Numbered from the stretch's first letter, positions 11,214-22,290 are shown. The stretch is DNA of 64,000 nucleotides from Actinocatenispora thailandica (GCF_016865425.1 NZ_AP023355.1:6942198-7006197), one strand, 5' to 3'. Notes: generated by a model from the sequence alone, not told the origin. Translations and numbers: made by a program.

Positions 11214-11531
11214 AGCCCGTGTGAGGCTCGTCGCTTTCGGTGCGAGCGCCCCGATCGGGGGTCTGCTCGGGGTCTGCGGGACACCGGCCGGCCGCACCCC
11301 GGCGCGTTTTGTCCGACTCGGCTGACCGGCCAACGGCACGAGAGACGCCCGCACGAGAGGCAAGAGACGCCGGCAGGAGAGGCGAAAGGCGCCCGCACAG
11401 AGCGGGAAGGGCGCCTGCAGGAGGGAAGGGCCGCCCGCACGAGGACGGCGCCCGCAGGAAGGTAGGAGTACGGCGAGGAGCACTGCTCGGCCGAGCCAGG
11501 ACCGCCGCAAGGCCGGCCCCAGCGACTCGCC
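11214..11531. repeat. Purine-rich degenerate repeats between oriC and the dnaA 3' end
   Basis: No gene is seen. From about 11340 to 11465 the plus strand repeats a loose motif of the type GACGCCCGCACGAGAGGCAA (variants GACGCCGGCAGGAGAGGCGA, GCGCCCGCACAGAGCGGGAA, GCGCCTGCAGGAGGGAAG) at irregular 20-26 bp steps. It lies just after the dnaA stop codon and could affect dnaA transcript ends, but no clear hairpin terminator is present. Confidence 0.5.
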
Positions 11532-13556
11532 CTACGGCTCCTGCTGCTTGATCCGGTTGGTGAGCTCGGCGATCTGGTTGTACAGCGTGCGCCGCTCGGC
11601 CATCTGCCGACGGATCTTGCGGTCCGCGTGCATCACGGTCGTGTGGTCACGCCCGCCGAATGCCTGGCCGATCCGTGGCAATGACAGGTCGGTCAGCTCC
11701 CGGCACAGGTACATGGCCACCTGGCGGGCGTTCACCAGCACCCGGGAGCGCGAGTGCCCGCGCAGGTCGTCGATGCTGACGCCGAAGTAGTCGCAGGTCA
11801 GTTCCATGATCTGCTCGGAGTTGATCTCCGGTCCGGCGCCGTCCGGGATCAGGTCCCGCAGCACCTCCTCGGCCAGCCCGAGATCGACCGCCGCGCGGTT
11901 CAGGCTGGCGAACGCGGTGACCCGGATCAGCGCCCCCTCCAGCTCCCGGATGGAGTTCTGGATCCGGGACGCGATGAACTCCAGCACATCGAGCGGCGCG
12001 TACAGCCGCTCGTGCGCCGCCTTCTTCTGCAGGATCGCGATCCGCGTCTCCAGATCCGGCGGCTGGATGTCCGCGAGCAGCCCCCACTCGAACCGGGTGC
12101 GCAGCCGGTCCTCCAGGGTGGACAGCTGCTTCGGTGACCGGTCCGAGGTGATGACGATCTGCTTGTTCGCGTTGTGCAGCGTGTTGAAGGTGTGGAAGAA
12201 CTCCTCCTGGGTGCGCTCGGCGCGCTCCAGGAACTGGATGTCGTCGATCAGCAGGATGTCGGCGTCCCGGTAGCGCCGCTGGAACGCCTGCATCTTGTCG
12301 TCCCGCAGCGAGTTGATGAAGTCGTTGGTGAACTCCTCGGTCGACACGTACCGCACCGAGCGGGCGTTGCCGAGGCTCGCCGCGTAGTGCCCGATCGCGT
12401 GCAGCAGGTGCGTCTTGCCGAGGCCGGACCCGCCGTACACGAACAGCGGGTTGTACGCCTTGGCCGGCGACTCGGCGACCGCGATCGCCGCCGCGTGGGC
12501 GAACCGGTTGCTGGAGCCGATCACGAACGTCTCGAAGGTGTACTTCGGGTTCAGCCGGCTGACCGCGTCGGCGCCGCGGCCGGTGTAGTCGCGCAGCTGG
12601 CCACCCGGCCGTACCGGGGAAGCCGAGTCGCCGCGGCCGGTGCCCTCGGAGCCGAGGCGGTGGCCCCGGTCCGGCCGGGCCGCGGCCGGTGGCCGGACCG
12701 GTTCGGCGCCGGGGTCGTCGCCGGCGCGCTGGGGCGGTGCGCCGGCCGGTCCGGTGACGGTCGGCGCGGTGCGCCGGGGTGGCGACGCGGCCCGGCTGGC
12801 CGTGGGGATGTCGAGGCCGGGGAGCTGCGGCGCCGGAATGCCGAGCGGAAGTTGCCCGTCCGGTTCGGTCGCCCGGCGGTAGTCGTCCGGCTCGGTCCGG
12901 TCCTGCGCCGGCGGCGGGTAGTCACCCGGCGTGGGGCGGTAGCCGCCGGGGATGGGCCGGTAGTCCCGGGTATCGGCCGGGTAGTCCCGCCCGTCGTGCC
13001 GGTAGCCGGCGGCGTCCGGGCGGTAGTCCGGGGCGTCTGGGCGGTAGTCCGGCCCGTCCGACTGGTACCCGCGCCGGTCCGGCGCGAAGTCGTTGCTCTC
13101 GGGCCGGTACTCCGCAGGCTCGGGGCGGAACTCGACGCCCTCCGGCCGGTAGTCGGACCCGTCCGGGCGGTAGTCCGGCGGCGCGGGCGGGTAGTCGCTG
13201 GCCGGGCCGCGGTAGTCGGGTGCCGCGGCCCGGAAGTCGGGTGCGGTCGGTGGCAGCGTCGCGCCCGGGTCGCCGGCCACCTGGTCGGGGTCGTCCGACG
13301 GCTGCACCGCGACGGCCAACTGGATGGTGCGCCCCAGTCGGCGGGACAGCGCCTCGGTGATGGCCGGACGCAGTCGCGACTCGATCGCGTCGCGGGTGAA
13401 CGGGTTCGGTGCGGCGATGAACGCGGTGTCCTCGACCAGCGCCAGCGGCCGGGTCAGCCGCAGCCACGCCTGCTGCTGCGGGGAGAGGGTTTCGTTGGCG
13501 AGTTCCTCGGTCGCCGCGACCCACACGGCGGCAAGGTTGACCGCGTCGTCGCCCAC
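11532..13556 (-). CDS. dnaA: Chromosomal replication initiator DnaA with aromatic heptad-repeat linker
   Basis: DnaA binds the oriC boxes and opens the origin. From the GTG at 13556 it is 674 residues, longer than average because of its linker (domain II). Domain I is [16 protein letters not shown] and onward. Domain II holds 16 consecutive heptads with an aromatic residue at the third place (for example PDYRPDA, SDYRPEG, GGYRPTP) over residues 106-217. The AAA+ domain has Walker A GGSGLGKT near 375, Walker [11 protein letters not shown] and sensor [10 protein letters not shown]. Domain IV has the box-reading [20 protein letters not shown] lies 9 bp before GTG 13556; an ATG at 13577 would add 7 residues but lacks a visible ribosome binding site. 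DnaA boxes upstream suggest autoregulation. Confidence 0.97.
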   Translation of the reverse strand: MGDDAVNLAAVWVAATEELANETLSPQQQAWLRLTRPLALVEDTAFIAAPNPFTRDAIESRLRPAITEALSRRLGRTIQLAVAVQPSDDPDQVAGDPGATLPPTAPDFRAAAPDYRGPASDYPPAPPDYRPDGSDYRPEGVEFRPEPAEYRPESNDFAPDRRGYQSDGPDYRPDAPDYRPDAAGYRHDGRDYPADTRDYRPIPGGYRPTPGDYPPPAQDRTEPDDYRRATEPDGQLPLGIPAPQLPGLDIPTASRAASPPRRTAPTVTGPAGAPPQRAGDDPGAEPVRPPAAARPDRGHRLGSEGTGRGDSASPVRPGGQLRDYTGRGADAVSRLNPKYTFETFVIGSSNRFAHAAAIAVAESPAKAYNPLFVYGGSGLGKTHLLHAIGHYAASLGNARSVRYVSTEEFTNDFINSLRDDKMQAFQRRYRDADILLIDDIQFLERAERTQEEFFHTFNTLHNANKQIVITSDRSPKQLSTLEDRLRTRFEWGLLADIQPPDLETRIAILQKKAAHERLYAPLDVLEFIASRIQNSIRELEGALIRVTAFASLNRAAVDLGLAEEVLRDLIPDGAGPEINSEQIMELTCDYFGVSIDDLRGHSRSRVLVNARQVAMYLCRELTDLSLPRIGQAFGGRDHTTVMHADRKIRRQMAERRTLYNQIAELTNRIKQQEP

Positions 13557-13670
13557 CGCTGTGCACCCCCTCGCCATCGCGGGCAGCCCCGGTGCTCGGC
13601 TGCTGCCCGACCGGCGGCGGCGAACCCGCTGCGGTGCATCGTACGGCGCCGTGAGCAGCAGGCTCGCAAG

Positions 13671-13703
13671 TTATCCACAGGTCCATCCACAGCCTGTGGA
13701 TCG
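13671..13703 (-). promoter_or_regulatory. DnaA boxes in the dnaA promoter region
   Basis: A perfect TTATCCACA (13671-13679), CCATCCACA (13683-13691) and an opposed TGTGGATCG (13695-13703) lie 115-150 bp upstream of the dnaA start. A possible -10 for dnaA, TACGAT, is read on the minus strand at 13643-13638, so the boxes would overlap or abut the -35 region. Repression of dnaA by its own product is known in other bacteria and is inferred here. Confidence 0.65.
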
Positions 13704-14106
13704 TTCTGGAGCTTCCAGTATCAACCAGGGACGAACCGCGCGAACCAGATTCGCGCAGACTCCGGTGAGACGCCGCGATGCCGGACGCCGGCACGCCCGT
13801 ACACGGTCGCACACCGCGTCCAGCTGTCTTCGAGCCGGGTGCACCGGTAACCGGCGACGCTAACAGCGTGGAGCCCGCCGGGACAAGATACCGGCGCGGG
13901 CGGCCGCCCGGGGGCTGCCGGAGCAGCGCGGGTCGGAACCGCCGGGCAGCGTTTGATACCGTAGAGCCGCATGTCTGCGCCCCTTGGGCGCTGCCCGATG
14001 ACCTGACGGCCACGGCACGCGATCGGGGGTCGCCGACTCTCGACGCGCCAGCAGTTCCGGCGCGGGCCGTACTTTCCCGACGGTACCTGATCTTGGAGAA
14101 CCTGAC
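13704..14106. other. Divergent dnaA / rpmH promoter region
   Basis: With the dnaA leader this is a 550-bp gap. Long frames crossing it are shadows of the dnaA region. The rpmH side should carry the promoter of the rpmH-rnpA-yidD-yidC group. I see no confident -35/-10 pair. GGAGAA ahead of rpmH at about 14094 is its ribosome binding site. Confidence 0.4.
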
Positions 14107-14244
14107 GTGAGCAAGCGCACCTACCAGCCGAACACCCGCCGGCGCGCGAAGACCCACGGCTTCCGGCTGCGCATGCGCACGCGTGCCGGTCGCGCCATCC
14201 TGGCCGCTCGCCGCCACAAGGGCCGCGCCCGCCTCTCGGCCTGA
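14107..14244 (+). CDS. rpmH: 50S ribosomal protein L34
   Basis: A GTG-started 45-residue Arg/Lys-rich protein, too short for a usual frame scan. It begins [20 protein letters not shown] and continues [20 protein letters not shown], the canonical L34 sequence. L34 is a large-subunit protein near the exit tunnel. GGAGAA lies 8 bp upstream. The gene starts the conserved rpmH-rnpA-yidD-yidC-jag group opposite dnaA. Confidence 0.97.
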   Translation: MSKRTYQPNTRRRAKTHGFRLRMRTRAGRAILAARRHKGRARLSA

Positions 14245-14270
14245 TCCGTACCTGACACGCTGAGTTCATC

Positions 14271-14674
14271 GTGCTGCCGCCCGCCGCGCGGCTGCGTCGC
14301 CGCGCCGAGTTCGCCGCGACCACCCGCGGCGGGCGTCGTGCTGGGCGGGGGCGCTCGTCGTGCACGTCGCGACGCCGCAGCCCGGCACGAACCGGGACAC
14401 ACCGTCGGGCGGCGCGCGGTTCGGCTTCGCCGTTTCCCGGGCGGTGGGCAACGCGGTGATCCGCAACAAGGTCCGCCGCCGGCTGCGGCACCTGGCCAGC
14501 GAGCGGTTGGACCAGCTGCCGGCCGGTACCACCGTTCTGGTGCGCGCCCTGCCTGCCGCCGCGGCCCGCTCCTTCCAGCAGCTCGGCCGCGATCTCGACG
14601 CGGCCCTCACGGCCGCGACCGCACCGCGCGGGACGCAGCGCCGGAAACCCCCCAGGACGGGGGAAGCATCGTGA
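14271..14674 (+). CDS. rnpA: Ribonuclease P protein component, frame broken by -1 in a G-run
   Basis: RnpA is the protein subunit of RNase P, which trims the 5' leader of tRNA precursors. The N-terminal part reads [20 protein letters not shown] from GTG 14271. The rest, [12 protein letters not shown] and then the signature [20 protein letters not shown], is read one frame over. The break is at the G-run 14347-14351 (5 G). One more G gives [14 protein letters not shown] and a normal protein of 134 residues. The span of 404 bp is one base short of whole codons. Since rnpA is essential, the break is most likely a sequencing or assembly error. Starting at GTG 14360 instead would lose the first helix. 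The stop overlaps the yidD start (GTGA). Confidence 0.9.
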
Positions 14675-14964
14675 ACGCCACCACCTACCCGCAGAGCGAC
14701 GCCAGCTTGCCGGCCGGCAGGGCGGGCCGGGTGCTGATAGCCCCGATCGTCGCGTACCGTCGTTGGATAAGCCCGGCACTGCCGGCTCGCTGTCGGTTCC
14801 ATCCCTCGTGCAGCGCATACGCGCTACAGGCCGTGACGGTACATGGCGCGTTGCGCGGGGCCGGCCTCGCGATCTGGCGGCTGTTGCGCTGCCAACCGTT
14901 CCACCCGGGCGGGTACGACCCGGTGCCGCCGCCTCGGCACCGCGCCGATGTGACTGGAGCCTGA
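14671..14964 (+). CDS. yidD: Membrane protein insertion efficiency factor YidD
   Basis: The 97-residue protein has the YidD core: [40 protein letters not shown] and [17 protein letters not shown], with the three conserved cysteines. YidD is a small membrane-associated helper of YidC-dependent insertion. GTG 14671 overlaps the rnpA stop and follows GGGGGAAG. A longer frame from 14338 only reads through rnpA in the wrong frame. yidC starts 3 bp after the stop. Confidence 0.93.
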   Translation: MNATTYPQSDASLPAGRAGRVLIAPIVAYRRWISPALPARCRFHPSCSAYALQAVTVHGALRGAGLAIWRLLRCQPFHPGGYDPVPPPRHRADVTGA

Positions 14965-14967
14965 GTA

Positions 14968-16266
14968 GTGAGTCTGGACTTCCTCTACACCGCGATCTCG
15001 TGGGTCATGCTGCGCTGGCACGCCCTCTGGGACGCCATCGGACTCGGCAACAACCAGTTCCTCGGCACCGACTGGGACTGGGTGCTGTCGATCGTGTTCC
15101 TGGTGATCACGATCCGCGCCGTGCTGTTCCCGCTGTACGTCAAGCAGATCAAGTCGCAACGCGCCATGCAGGCACTGCAGCCCAAGATCAAGGAGCTGCA
15201 GGCCAAGTACAAGGGCGGCGACAAGCAGGCGATGCAGCAGGAAATGATGGAGCTGTACCGCAAGGAGAAGGCGAACCCGCTGATGGGCTGCCTTCCCCTC
15301 GCGCTGCAGGCGCCGGTGCTGCTGTCCCTGTTCCACGTGCTGCGCCACCTGAGCAAGGTGACCGGCGACCACAGCAACGCGTTCAAGTCGCTGTACGGCT
15401 GGACCGTCGCGCAGTTCGACAGCGCGTCGCACGCCCACCTGTTCGGCGCACCGATCGCGGCGAGCTTCAAGTCCAACCAGGCCACCCTGGACGCGCTCAA
15501 CTCCAGCGCGCTGCACGTCCGGATCGTCGCCGGCGTCCTGATCGCCGCGATGATCGTCACGACGTTCCTCACCCAGCGGCAGATGATCGCCCGCACCGGC
15601 TACGCCACCGACCCGCAGCAGAAGATGATCCAGCGGGTCATGCTGTACGGCGTCCCGGTGATGCTGCTGGTCTCCGGTTCGATCTTCCCGATCGGTGTGG
15701 TCATCTACTGGACCACCTCCAACCTCTTCTCGCTCGCCCAGCAGAGCTGGATCCTGCACAAGTACCCGCCGCCGCCGAACGCTGCGAAGGCCGCCGCCGA
15801 GGCCGGCAAGCCGCTCAAGGGCAAGGCCGCCGAGGAGGCGCGCAAGGTCGTCGAGCAGCGTCGCGAGGCCGCGAAGGCGCTCGCGCCGAAGCCCGGCGCC
15901 AAGCCGGTCCGGAAGCGCACCGCCGCCGGCACCTCCTCCGGTACCGGCGAGGACGGCAGCGCCGAGAGCGGCCAGCCGGCGAAGAAGGCCGGTGCCCAAG
16001 CGGCCAAGAAGACCGGCGCCCAGCCGGCGAAGAAGACCGGCGCGCAGCCGGCGAAGAAGGCTGCCGCCGGCAAGTCGACCAGGACCACCGCGGGCAAGCC
16101 GGCCAAGAAGGCGGCGCCGGGCCAGGCGAGGAAGACCGGCCAGGGTGGTACGTCCGCGTCTGGCACCGGTCGCACCGGCAAGGGCTCGACGAACGGTACG
16201 AAGGTGTCCGGGTCGTCCGGTACCGCGGCCTCCGGCAAGGCAGGCAAGCGGAAACCGGGCTCGTGA
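14968..16266 (+). CDS. yidC: Membrane protein insertase YidC (Oxa1 family)
   Basis: YidC inserts and folds inner-membrane proteins, alone or with Sec. The 432-residue actinobacterial form lacks the large outer domain. It has LDFLYTAISWVMLRWHALWD, a helix near residues 35-55, the cytoplasmic hairpin LQPKIKELQAKYKGGDKQAM, PLMGCLPLALQAPVLLSLFH, and two late helices around TFLTQRQMI and GVPVMLLVSGSIFP. From about residue 270 the tail is rich in Lys, Ala and Pro, with repeated AKKTGAQP units, typical of tails that contact ribosomes. The start is GTG 14968, 3 bp after yidD. jag follows after 166 bp. Confidence 0.96.
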   Translation: MSLDFLYTAISWVMLRWHALWDAIGLGNNQFLGTDWDWVLSIVFLVITIRAVLFPLYVKQIKSQRAMQALQPKIKELQAKYKGGDKQAMQQEMMELYRKEKANPLMGCLPLALQAPVLLSLFHVLRHLSKVTGDHSNAFKSLYGWTVAQFDSASHAHLFGAPIAASFKSNQATLDALNSSALHVRIVAGVLIAAMIVTTFLTQRQMIARTGYATDPQQKMIQRVMLYGVPVMLLVSGSIFPIGVVIYWTTSNLFSLAQQSWILHKYPPPPNAAKAAAEAGKPLKGKAAEEARKVVEQRREAAKALAPKPGAKPVRKRTAAGTSSGTGEDGSAESGQPAKKAGAQAAKKTGAQPAKKTGAQPAKKAAAGKSTRTTAGKPAKKAAPGQARKTGQGGTSASGTGRTGKGSTNGTKVSGSSGTAASGKAGKRKPGS

Positions 16267-16432
16267 GCCGTGCCGCGGCGACGGTGGCACCCTGTCAGGG
16301 AGGGGCCGACGCGCTGCGGAGCCGGCCGGCGTGGGGCGACGGTCGGTGGGTGACGGCGCGCGTGGCGTGCCGACAATCAGACAGTGACCGGCGTTCCGTG
16401 GGAACGCCCAGCGGACTTGGAGTAACACTGCC

Positions 16433-17011
16433 GTGACCGATACCAGTACCAACGCGGTGGACGCCGACGAGAAGCCCGAGGCGGCGAACGACGCGCCGGC
16501 CGAGGAGTCGGCGTCGGACACCGATGGCGCGCGCGCGGCGTCGGACGACTCCGAGGCGCTGTTCGGCGAGAGCGAGATCGCTGCGGACTACATCGAGGGC
16601 CTGCTCGACATCCTCGACTACGACGGGGACATCGACGAGCTCGTGCAGTCCGGCCGGCCGGTCGTCGAACTGGTCGGCGACCACCTGGACCCGCTGATCG
16701 GGCAGCGTGGCGCGACGCTGGAAGCGCTGCAGGAGCTGGCCCGGCTGGCCGTCTTCCAGCACACCGGCTCGCCGAGCCGACTGCTCCTCGACGTCGGTGG
16801 GTTCCGCGCCGCGCGGCGTAAGGAACTCGGCGCGATCGCGAAGAACGCCGTCGAGAAGGTACGCGAGCACGGGGATCCGGTGAAGCTGGAGCCGATGAGC
16901 GCGTTCGAGCGCAAGTGCGTGCACGACGTGATCAACGAACTGTCCGATGTGGAAAGTGAGTCGGAGGGCGTGGAGCCGCACCGCCAGATCGTGGTGCGGG
17001 CGGTGAGCTGA
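16433..17011 (+). CDS. jag: Jag/KhpB RNA-binding protein (KH + R3H)
   Basis: The 192-residue protein has an acidic N-terminal 55 residues. A KH-like domain follows, including ADYIEGLLDILDYDGDIDEL and HLDPLIGQRGATLEALQELA. The C-terminal R3H domain holds RAARRKELGAIAKNAVEKVR and PMSAFERKCVHDVINELSDV. Jag/KhpB proteins bind RNA and affect envelope growth and division in other bacteria. The GTG start follows the yidC gap, and a strong terminator follows the stop, ending the group. Confidence 0.93.
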   Translation: MTDTSTNAVDADEKPEAANDAPAEESASDTDGARAASDDSEALFGESEIAADYIEGLLDILDYDGDIDELVQSGRPVVELVGDHLDPLIGQRGATLEALQELARLAVFQHTGSPSRLLLDVGGFRAARRKELGAIAKNAVEKVREHGDPVKLEPMSAFERKCVHDVINELSDVESESEGVEPHRQIVVRAVS

Positions 17012-17028
17012 CCCCGAGCCGTACGAGG

Positions 17029-17065
17029 AGGGCCGGGCCTGCGGGAGCAGGGCTCGGCCCTTTTT
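17029..17065 (+). terminator. Terminator of the rpmH-jag group
   Basis: The left arm AGGGCCGgGCCT (17029-17040) pairs with AGGGCtCGGCCCT (17049-17061) across an 8-nt loop, followed by a T5 run (17061-17065). This is one of the few hairpins here with a classical T-tract. It sits 18 bp after the jag stop. Confidence 0.85.
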
Positions 17066-17301
17066 CGTGCGCGGCGGGAGGTGAGCCGGCGGCTGGTTCG
17101 GGGTGCTTCGGGATGCTTCGGGGTGCTGTTCGGGGTGCGAGCTACCGCTGCGCGGTTCGGATGCGTGGCCCGTGGCGGGTGTAGCCCGAGCCACTCCGGT
17201 GGCTGTTCGCTCCCGACACGTTCCTTGACTCGGGTGATGGTTGACGGATCTGTGTCGGCTGACGCTTGACAGGTGATCGGGCGGTGGCCAGCATCCGGGC
17301 C

Positions 17302-17670
17302 ATGCCACGGGTCCGGTTCTTCTTCGACGCGGGCTCCGGGGGAGTTCTGTGGCCGGAGTCCGACCAGGATCAGCAGCGGTACGGCTGTCCGGTCGACCTC
17401 GTTCGTCTGCCGGTCGGTCAGCCTCTCCGGGACCAGCTCGCATCGCTGGTCGAGCAGTACGACGGGTCACTGAACTGGGACTACCCGCCCGATCCGGGTC
17501 CGTGGCGCGAGCACGAGTGTGAGCGCTTCAACCAGGCAGTACGTCATGCTCTCCGTCAGCTCGGTGAGGAGCTTGGCCCCGGCTGGGAGATCGTCGACGA
17601 GTTTCAGGACCTCCACGAGGACCCTGGCCTCGATCGCTACGGGGCCGACCCGCGTCGCTTCCAACGCTGA
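17302..17670 (+). CDS. Small hypothetical protein (FFFDAGSGG...WDYPPDPGPW)
   Basis: I do not recognise a named family. The 122-residue soluble protein begins MPRVRFFFDAGSGGVLWPES. It contains DQLASLVEQYDGSLNWDYPP, the Trp/Pro-rich PDPGPWREHECERFNQAVRH, and LGPGWEIVDEF near the end. The composition is balanced, with many Asp, Glu and aromatic residues, unlike low-complexity shadow frames. The ATG at 17302 was chosen because the upstream codons of the frame look non-coding. It stands alone between the jag terminator and a long non-coding stretch. Confidence 0.65.
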   Translation: MPRVRFFFDAGSGGVLWPESDQDQQRYGCPVDLVRLPVGQPLRDQLASLVEQYDGSLNWDYPPDPGPWREHECERFNQAVRHALRQLGEELGPGWEIVDEFQDLHEDPGLDRYGADPRRFQR

Positions 17671-18782
17671 CCGGGGCCGTAGGTCAAGCATCAGCTGATG
17701 CACGACTGTCAACCATCACCCGAGACCGGACGTTCGCTCCACGAAACGTGGTGGGCGGTCACCCTGGTTCGCTGTTCGGTTCGGCTGCGTCAGGTGGTCG
17801 GTCTGGTTCTGGCCCCGTGTTCGGGTCGGGTGCGTGGCGGCCGGTCCGGCGCGAGGCGGTCCGGTCCGGTCCGCTCCGGGGCGATGCGTTGCGCGCAGCC
17901 CTCGCGACGTTCGCTCCGGATACCAGGAAATGGGGGCAGGCGCTGCCGCCGGTCGGCGGGGCCCGGCGCGGGAATCCTGGGCAGGGCTGCGCCCTCTCCT
18001 CGCCCCCTCCCCGCCGCCTCCCGCCGAGCGCGGCGCCAGTCGGCCGATGACCGGGATGGCCGATCGGCGGGGCACTCCCTGCCGCGAGCGGCCATCCCGG
18101 CCGGCGGTGGGCCATCCCGGCCCGCGGTCCGCCACCCCCGGCGTCAACCGGAATTGGTGGCCGGGATGGACCGTGCCGGGCCGGGTTTCGGTTGCCGGAC
18201 GGGACCGTGCCGGGCTGGGTTTCGGTGGCCGGACGGGACCGTGTCCGACCGGTTCCGGTCGGCGGATCCTGTGGCCGGGATCGGGCCCGGGTCTCCGTCC
18301 CCGGGTCTCCGTCCCCGGATCGGACTCGGCCGGTCGTCCGTGTCCGAGCTTCGGGCGTCCGGTGCTGGGCGTGCGGTCCGTTCGGGCGCCATCGATGCCC
18401 CGGAGGGGCGCTGCGGTTTCGGGTGGCGCTCGGTCTGGAGAGCTTCGGCGCACGGTGTCGTCCCGCGGGGCGCCGAACATCTCCGAAGCCCGGTCCGGAG
18501 CCGTCCGGCGCCCCCGCCGGTCGCCCGGATGGTGGGATCGAGATTCGTGGCCGGCCGGGCGCCGGGTTTCGGTGATTCGAGTTTTGTCAGTGTCGAATCG
18601 GGGCGTGAGGTCCTGGTCGCGGATTTTTGGTGACCTTTTTAGGGCTTAATGCGAAGTTTTCCGGTCCGTGGGGCGGAGGTCTGGTTCGGCGAGTGCCGCG
18701 AGTCTTCGCGGACGTTGAGATGTTGATGACTCGGTCGGCACGGCGTCGGGGCCGAGGTGCGTACGGCGTCGAGAATCGGTGC
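17671..18782. repeat. Long non-coding stretch with tandem repeats upstream of rsmG
   Basis: This is 1.1 kb without a convincing gene; open frames on both strands are Arg/Pro/Gly-rich shadows. It contains a 34-bp tandem repeat of about 2.3 units starting at 18169, 18203 and 18237 (each begins GACCGTG). A GGGTCTCCGTCCCC direct repeat lies near 18290-18318, and several GGCCATCCCGGCC-type units near 18090-18130. The last part, 18595-18720, is less G+C-rich and probably holds the rsmG-parAB promoter. Confidence 0.6.
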
Positions 18783-19493
18783 ATGGCTGAATCCACCGAC
18801 CCGAACGCCGGCGCGGGTGCGTTGCCCCCCGAGCTGGCCGATACGGCACGACGGGTGTTCGGGGCCCGGCTGCCGCTGGCCGAGCGATACGCGGAGCTGC
18901 TTGCCACCGAGGGCACCCTGCGCGGCTTGGTCGGACCGCGAGAGACGCCGCGGCTGTGGGACCGGCATCTGCTGAACTGCGCGGTACTGGAGGAGCTGCT
19001 CCCCGTCGGGTCGGTTGTGGCGGATGTCGGATCCGGCGCGGGCTTGCCCGGTATCGTCCTCGGAGTGGCCCGCCCCGATCTGTCGATCGTGTTGATCGAG
19101 TCGCTGGCGCGGCGAACCGCCTTCCTGGACGAGGTCGTCGACGAGCTTCAGCTTTCGCGAGTCACCGTGGTGCGTGGACGCGCGGAGGAGCTGGCGGGTC
19201 GGATCGCGCAACCGGATGTGGTGACGGCCCGTGCGGTCGCTTCGTTGGATCGGTTGGCGCGATGGTGCCTGCCGTTGCTCCCGGCCGGGGGTCGGCTCCT
19301 TGCGATGAAGGGGTCCACTGCCGCCGAGGAGATCGCGGAGCACGCGGCGCAGATCCGCCGGTCCGGGGGCGACGAACCGCGGGTACTGCAGTGCGGGGTT
19401 GGTCTGTTGGACCCGGCGACCACGGTGGTCGAGGTGGTCCGGCGCAGTGGGGTGAACAGCAACAAGAAGAAACGGGGGCGGGCCAACACATGA
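18783..19493 (+). CDS. rsmG: 16S rRNA (guanine527-N7)-methyltransferase RsmG
   Basis: RsmG (GidB) methylates G527 of 16S rRNA with S-adenosylmethionine; loss gives low-level streptomycin resistance in other bacteria. The 236-residue protein contains YAELLATEGTLRGLVGPRE, TPRLWDRHLLNCAVL, the SAM-binding VADVGSGAGLPGIVLGVARP, and LLPAGGRLLAMKG. ATG 18783 fits the family start; in-frame ATGs at 18627 and 18720 add unlikely sequence. The C-terminus is Lys/Asn-rich. It is followed by parA, as in most actinobacteria. Confidence 0.95.
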   Translation: MAESTDPNAGAGALPPELADTARRVFGARLPLAERYAELLATEGTLRGLVGPRETPRLWDRHLLNCAVLEELLPVGSVVADVGSGAGLPGIVLGVARPDLSIVLIESLARRTAFLDEVVDELQLSRVTVVRGRAEELAGRIAQPDVVTARAVASLDRLARWCLPLLPAGGRLLAMKGSTAAEEIAEHAAQIRRSGGDEPRVLQCGVGLLDPATTVVEVVRRSGVNSNKKKRGRANT

Positions 19494-19807
19494 TCTTCGG
19501 GCAGTACGGAGGGGTGAGTCGCCACGCCGGCAGCCCATTCGGTACGGATGGGTATGCCGCGGCAAGGTTTCCAAGCCACGGCGTTTCGGCGACACGCGAT
19601 GGTCATGCCGCACGGATCGCCGTAGGCTTGCCGCACACCGGTACGAACACCGGAACGACGGACATCGGCCACGGCGGTTCGCTGACGCCTCCGCACCGGC
19701 GAAACCCGGTCGCTTCCCGGCAGAGCTCGGGTCGGCGCAATGGTGTCGCTGTGGCAGGCTCCCCGATGAGTACCGGTGATTCCCCCAATCGACCGAACGA
19801 GGGCAGC
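19494..19807. other. rsmG-parA gap (possible parA promoter or longer N-terminus)
   Basis: 314 bp. The parA frame stays open throughout, so a longer ParA cannot be excluded. The encoded residues (Gly/Thr/His-rich) do not resemble ParA. ATG 19766 is an alternative parA start, 14 codons upstream of the one chosen. No parS site lies here. Confidence 0.35.
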
Positions 19808-21015
<1,208 letters not shown>

Positions 21016-21019
<4 letters not shown>

Positions 21020-22047
21020 AGAATCGCCGCGGTGGCCTCGGGCGTGGGCTCGGTGCGCTCATCCCCACCGGCCTGACCGACGCGTCCACCGCGACGCAGG
21101 AGCCGCCCGTCTCCGCTCCCCCGGTGCCGTCGCCCGCGATGTCGCCCGCGCCGATGCCGCCCGCTCCGGCCGAGGACCGGCTCGACGCCGGTACCCCGGA
21201 CGCGGACGCCGACCTCGCTCCGGTACCGGGTGCGCGGTTCCGGGAGATCCCGGTCGCCGCGATCGAGCCGAACTCGAAGCAGCCCCGGCAGGTCTTCGAC
21301 GAGGAGGCGCTCGAGGAGCTGCGGACCTCGATCGAGCAGGTCGGCTTCCTGCAGCCGATCGTGGTCCGCGAGCTGGACTCCGGCCGGTACGAGCTGGTCA
21401 TGGGTGAGCGTCGCTGGCGCGCGGCGCAGTCGCTCGGGCGGGAGAACATCCCCGCCATCGTGCGGGAAACCCCGGACGACGACATGCTCCGGGACGCGCT
21501 CCTGGAGAACGTCCATCGGGCCAACCTGAACCCGCTGGAGGAGGCCGCCGCGTACCAGCAGCTGCTGGAGGAGTTCGGTGCGACCCACGAGGAGCTGGCG
21601 AAGCGGATCGGCCGCAGCCGGCCGCAGATCTCCAACACGATTCGGCTGCTGAACCTGCCACCGGCGGTACAGCGTCGGGTGGCGGCCGGCGTGCTGTCCG
21701 CTGGGCACGCGCGGGCGCTGCTGGCGATGGACGACGCCGACCGGCAGGATGATGTCGCCAAGCGCATCGTCGCCGAGGGGCTGTCGGTACGGGCGACCGA
21801 GGAGCTGGTCGCGCTGACCGCCGGTTCTCCGGCCGGCAAGCGCAAGGAGGCCAACGCCGACAAGAAGCCCACCGCGCACTCCCCTGCGGTGACCGAGTTG
21901 GCCGACCGGCTGTCGGACAAGTTCGACACCCGGGTGAAGGTGGACCTGGGGCGACGGAAGGGCAGGATCGTCGTCGAGTTCGCGACCGTCGACGACCTTG
22001 AACGGATCGTCGGGATCATGGGAATCAACGGTCGCGCGAACGACTGA
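21016..22047 (+). CDS. parB: Chromosome partitioning protein ParB
   Basis: ParB binds parS, spreads as a CTP-dependent clamp and works with ParA. The 343-residue protein starts [20 protein letters not shown], as actinobacterial ParBs do. A Pro/Ala-rich linker is followed by the CTPase/ParB-N domain ([40 protein letters not shown]), the helix-turn-helix [20 protein letters not shown], and a C-terminal dimer domain ([20 protein letters not shown]). The ATGA overlap with parA implies co-translation. Four parS sites lie within 2.4 kb. Confidence 0.97.
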
Positions 22048-22190
22048 TCCCTCCACTCCGCTGACGGCGGCCCCGCATTGACGGCGGCCGCCGTTCGCTT
22101 GTTCCGGCATCGCTCTCGCGTGACCGATCCTGGGGCCGCCTCGCCCTGACCGGCCGGCCGTCGGCTGACCGTGACCGGGTGATGCGCCGT

Positions 22191-22204
22191 GTTTCACGTG
22201 AAAC
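22191..22204. promoter_or_regulatory. parS site 3
   Basis: An exact GTTTCACGTGAAAC core preceded by T, so 15 of the 16 consensus bases match. It lies 144 bp after parB. Confidence 0.92.
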
Positions 22205-22290
22205 CGAGGCGCGGACGGGCGAGCGACTCGCCGCAGGCCGCACCGCCGGCCGGTGCTGGTGTCGACTCTGGCCGTTGTCCGGGACGATCG

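Noticed and set aside
12174-13850. Long plus-strand open frame opposite dnaA (558 codons)
   Set aside because: Antisense to dnaA. Its repeats mirror the DnaA heptads; it has no start signal.
14271-14674. Programmed frameshift in rnpA
   Set aside because: No slippery heptamer with a downstream structure is evident, and two other genes show the same one-base loss in G/C runs, so an error is simpler.
17716-18649. Overlapping open frames on both strands upstream of rsmG
   Set aside because: Arg/Pro/Gly-rich, no homology or ribosome binding site, and they cross tandem repeats.
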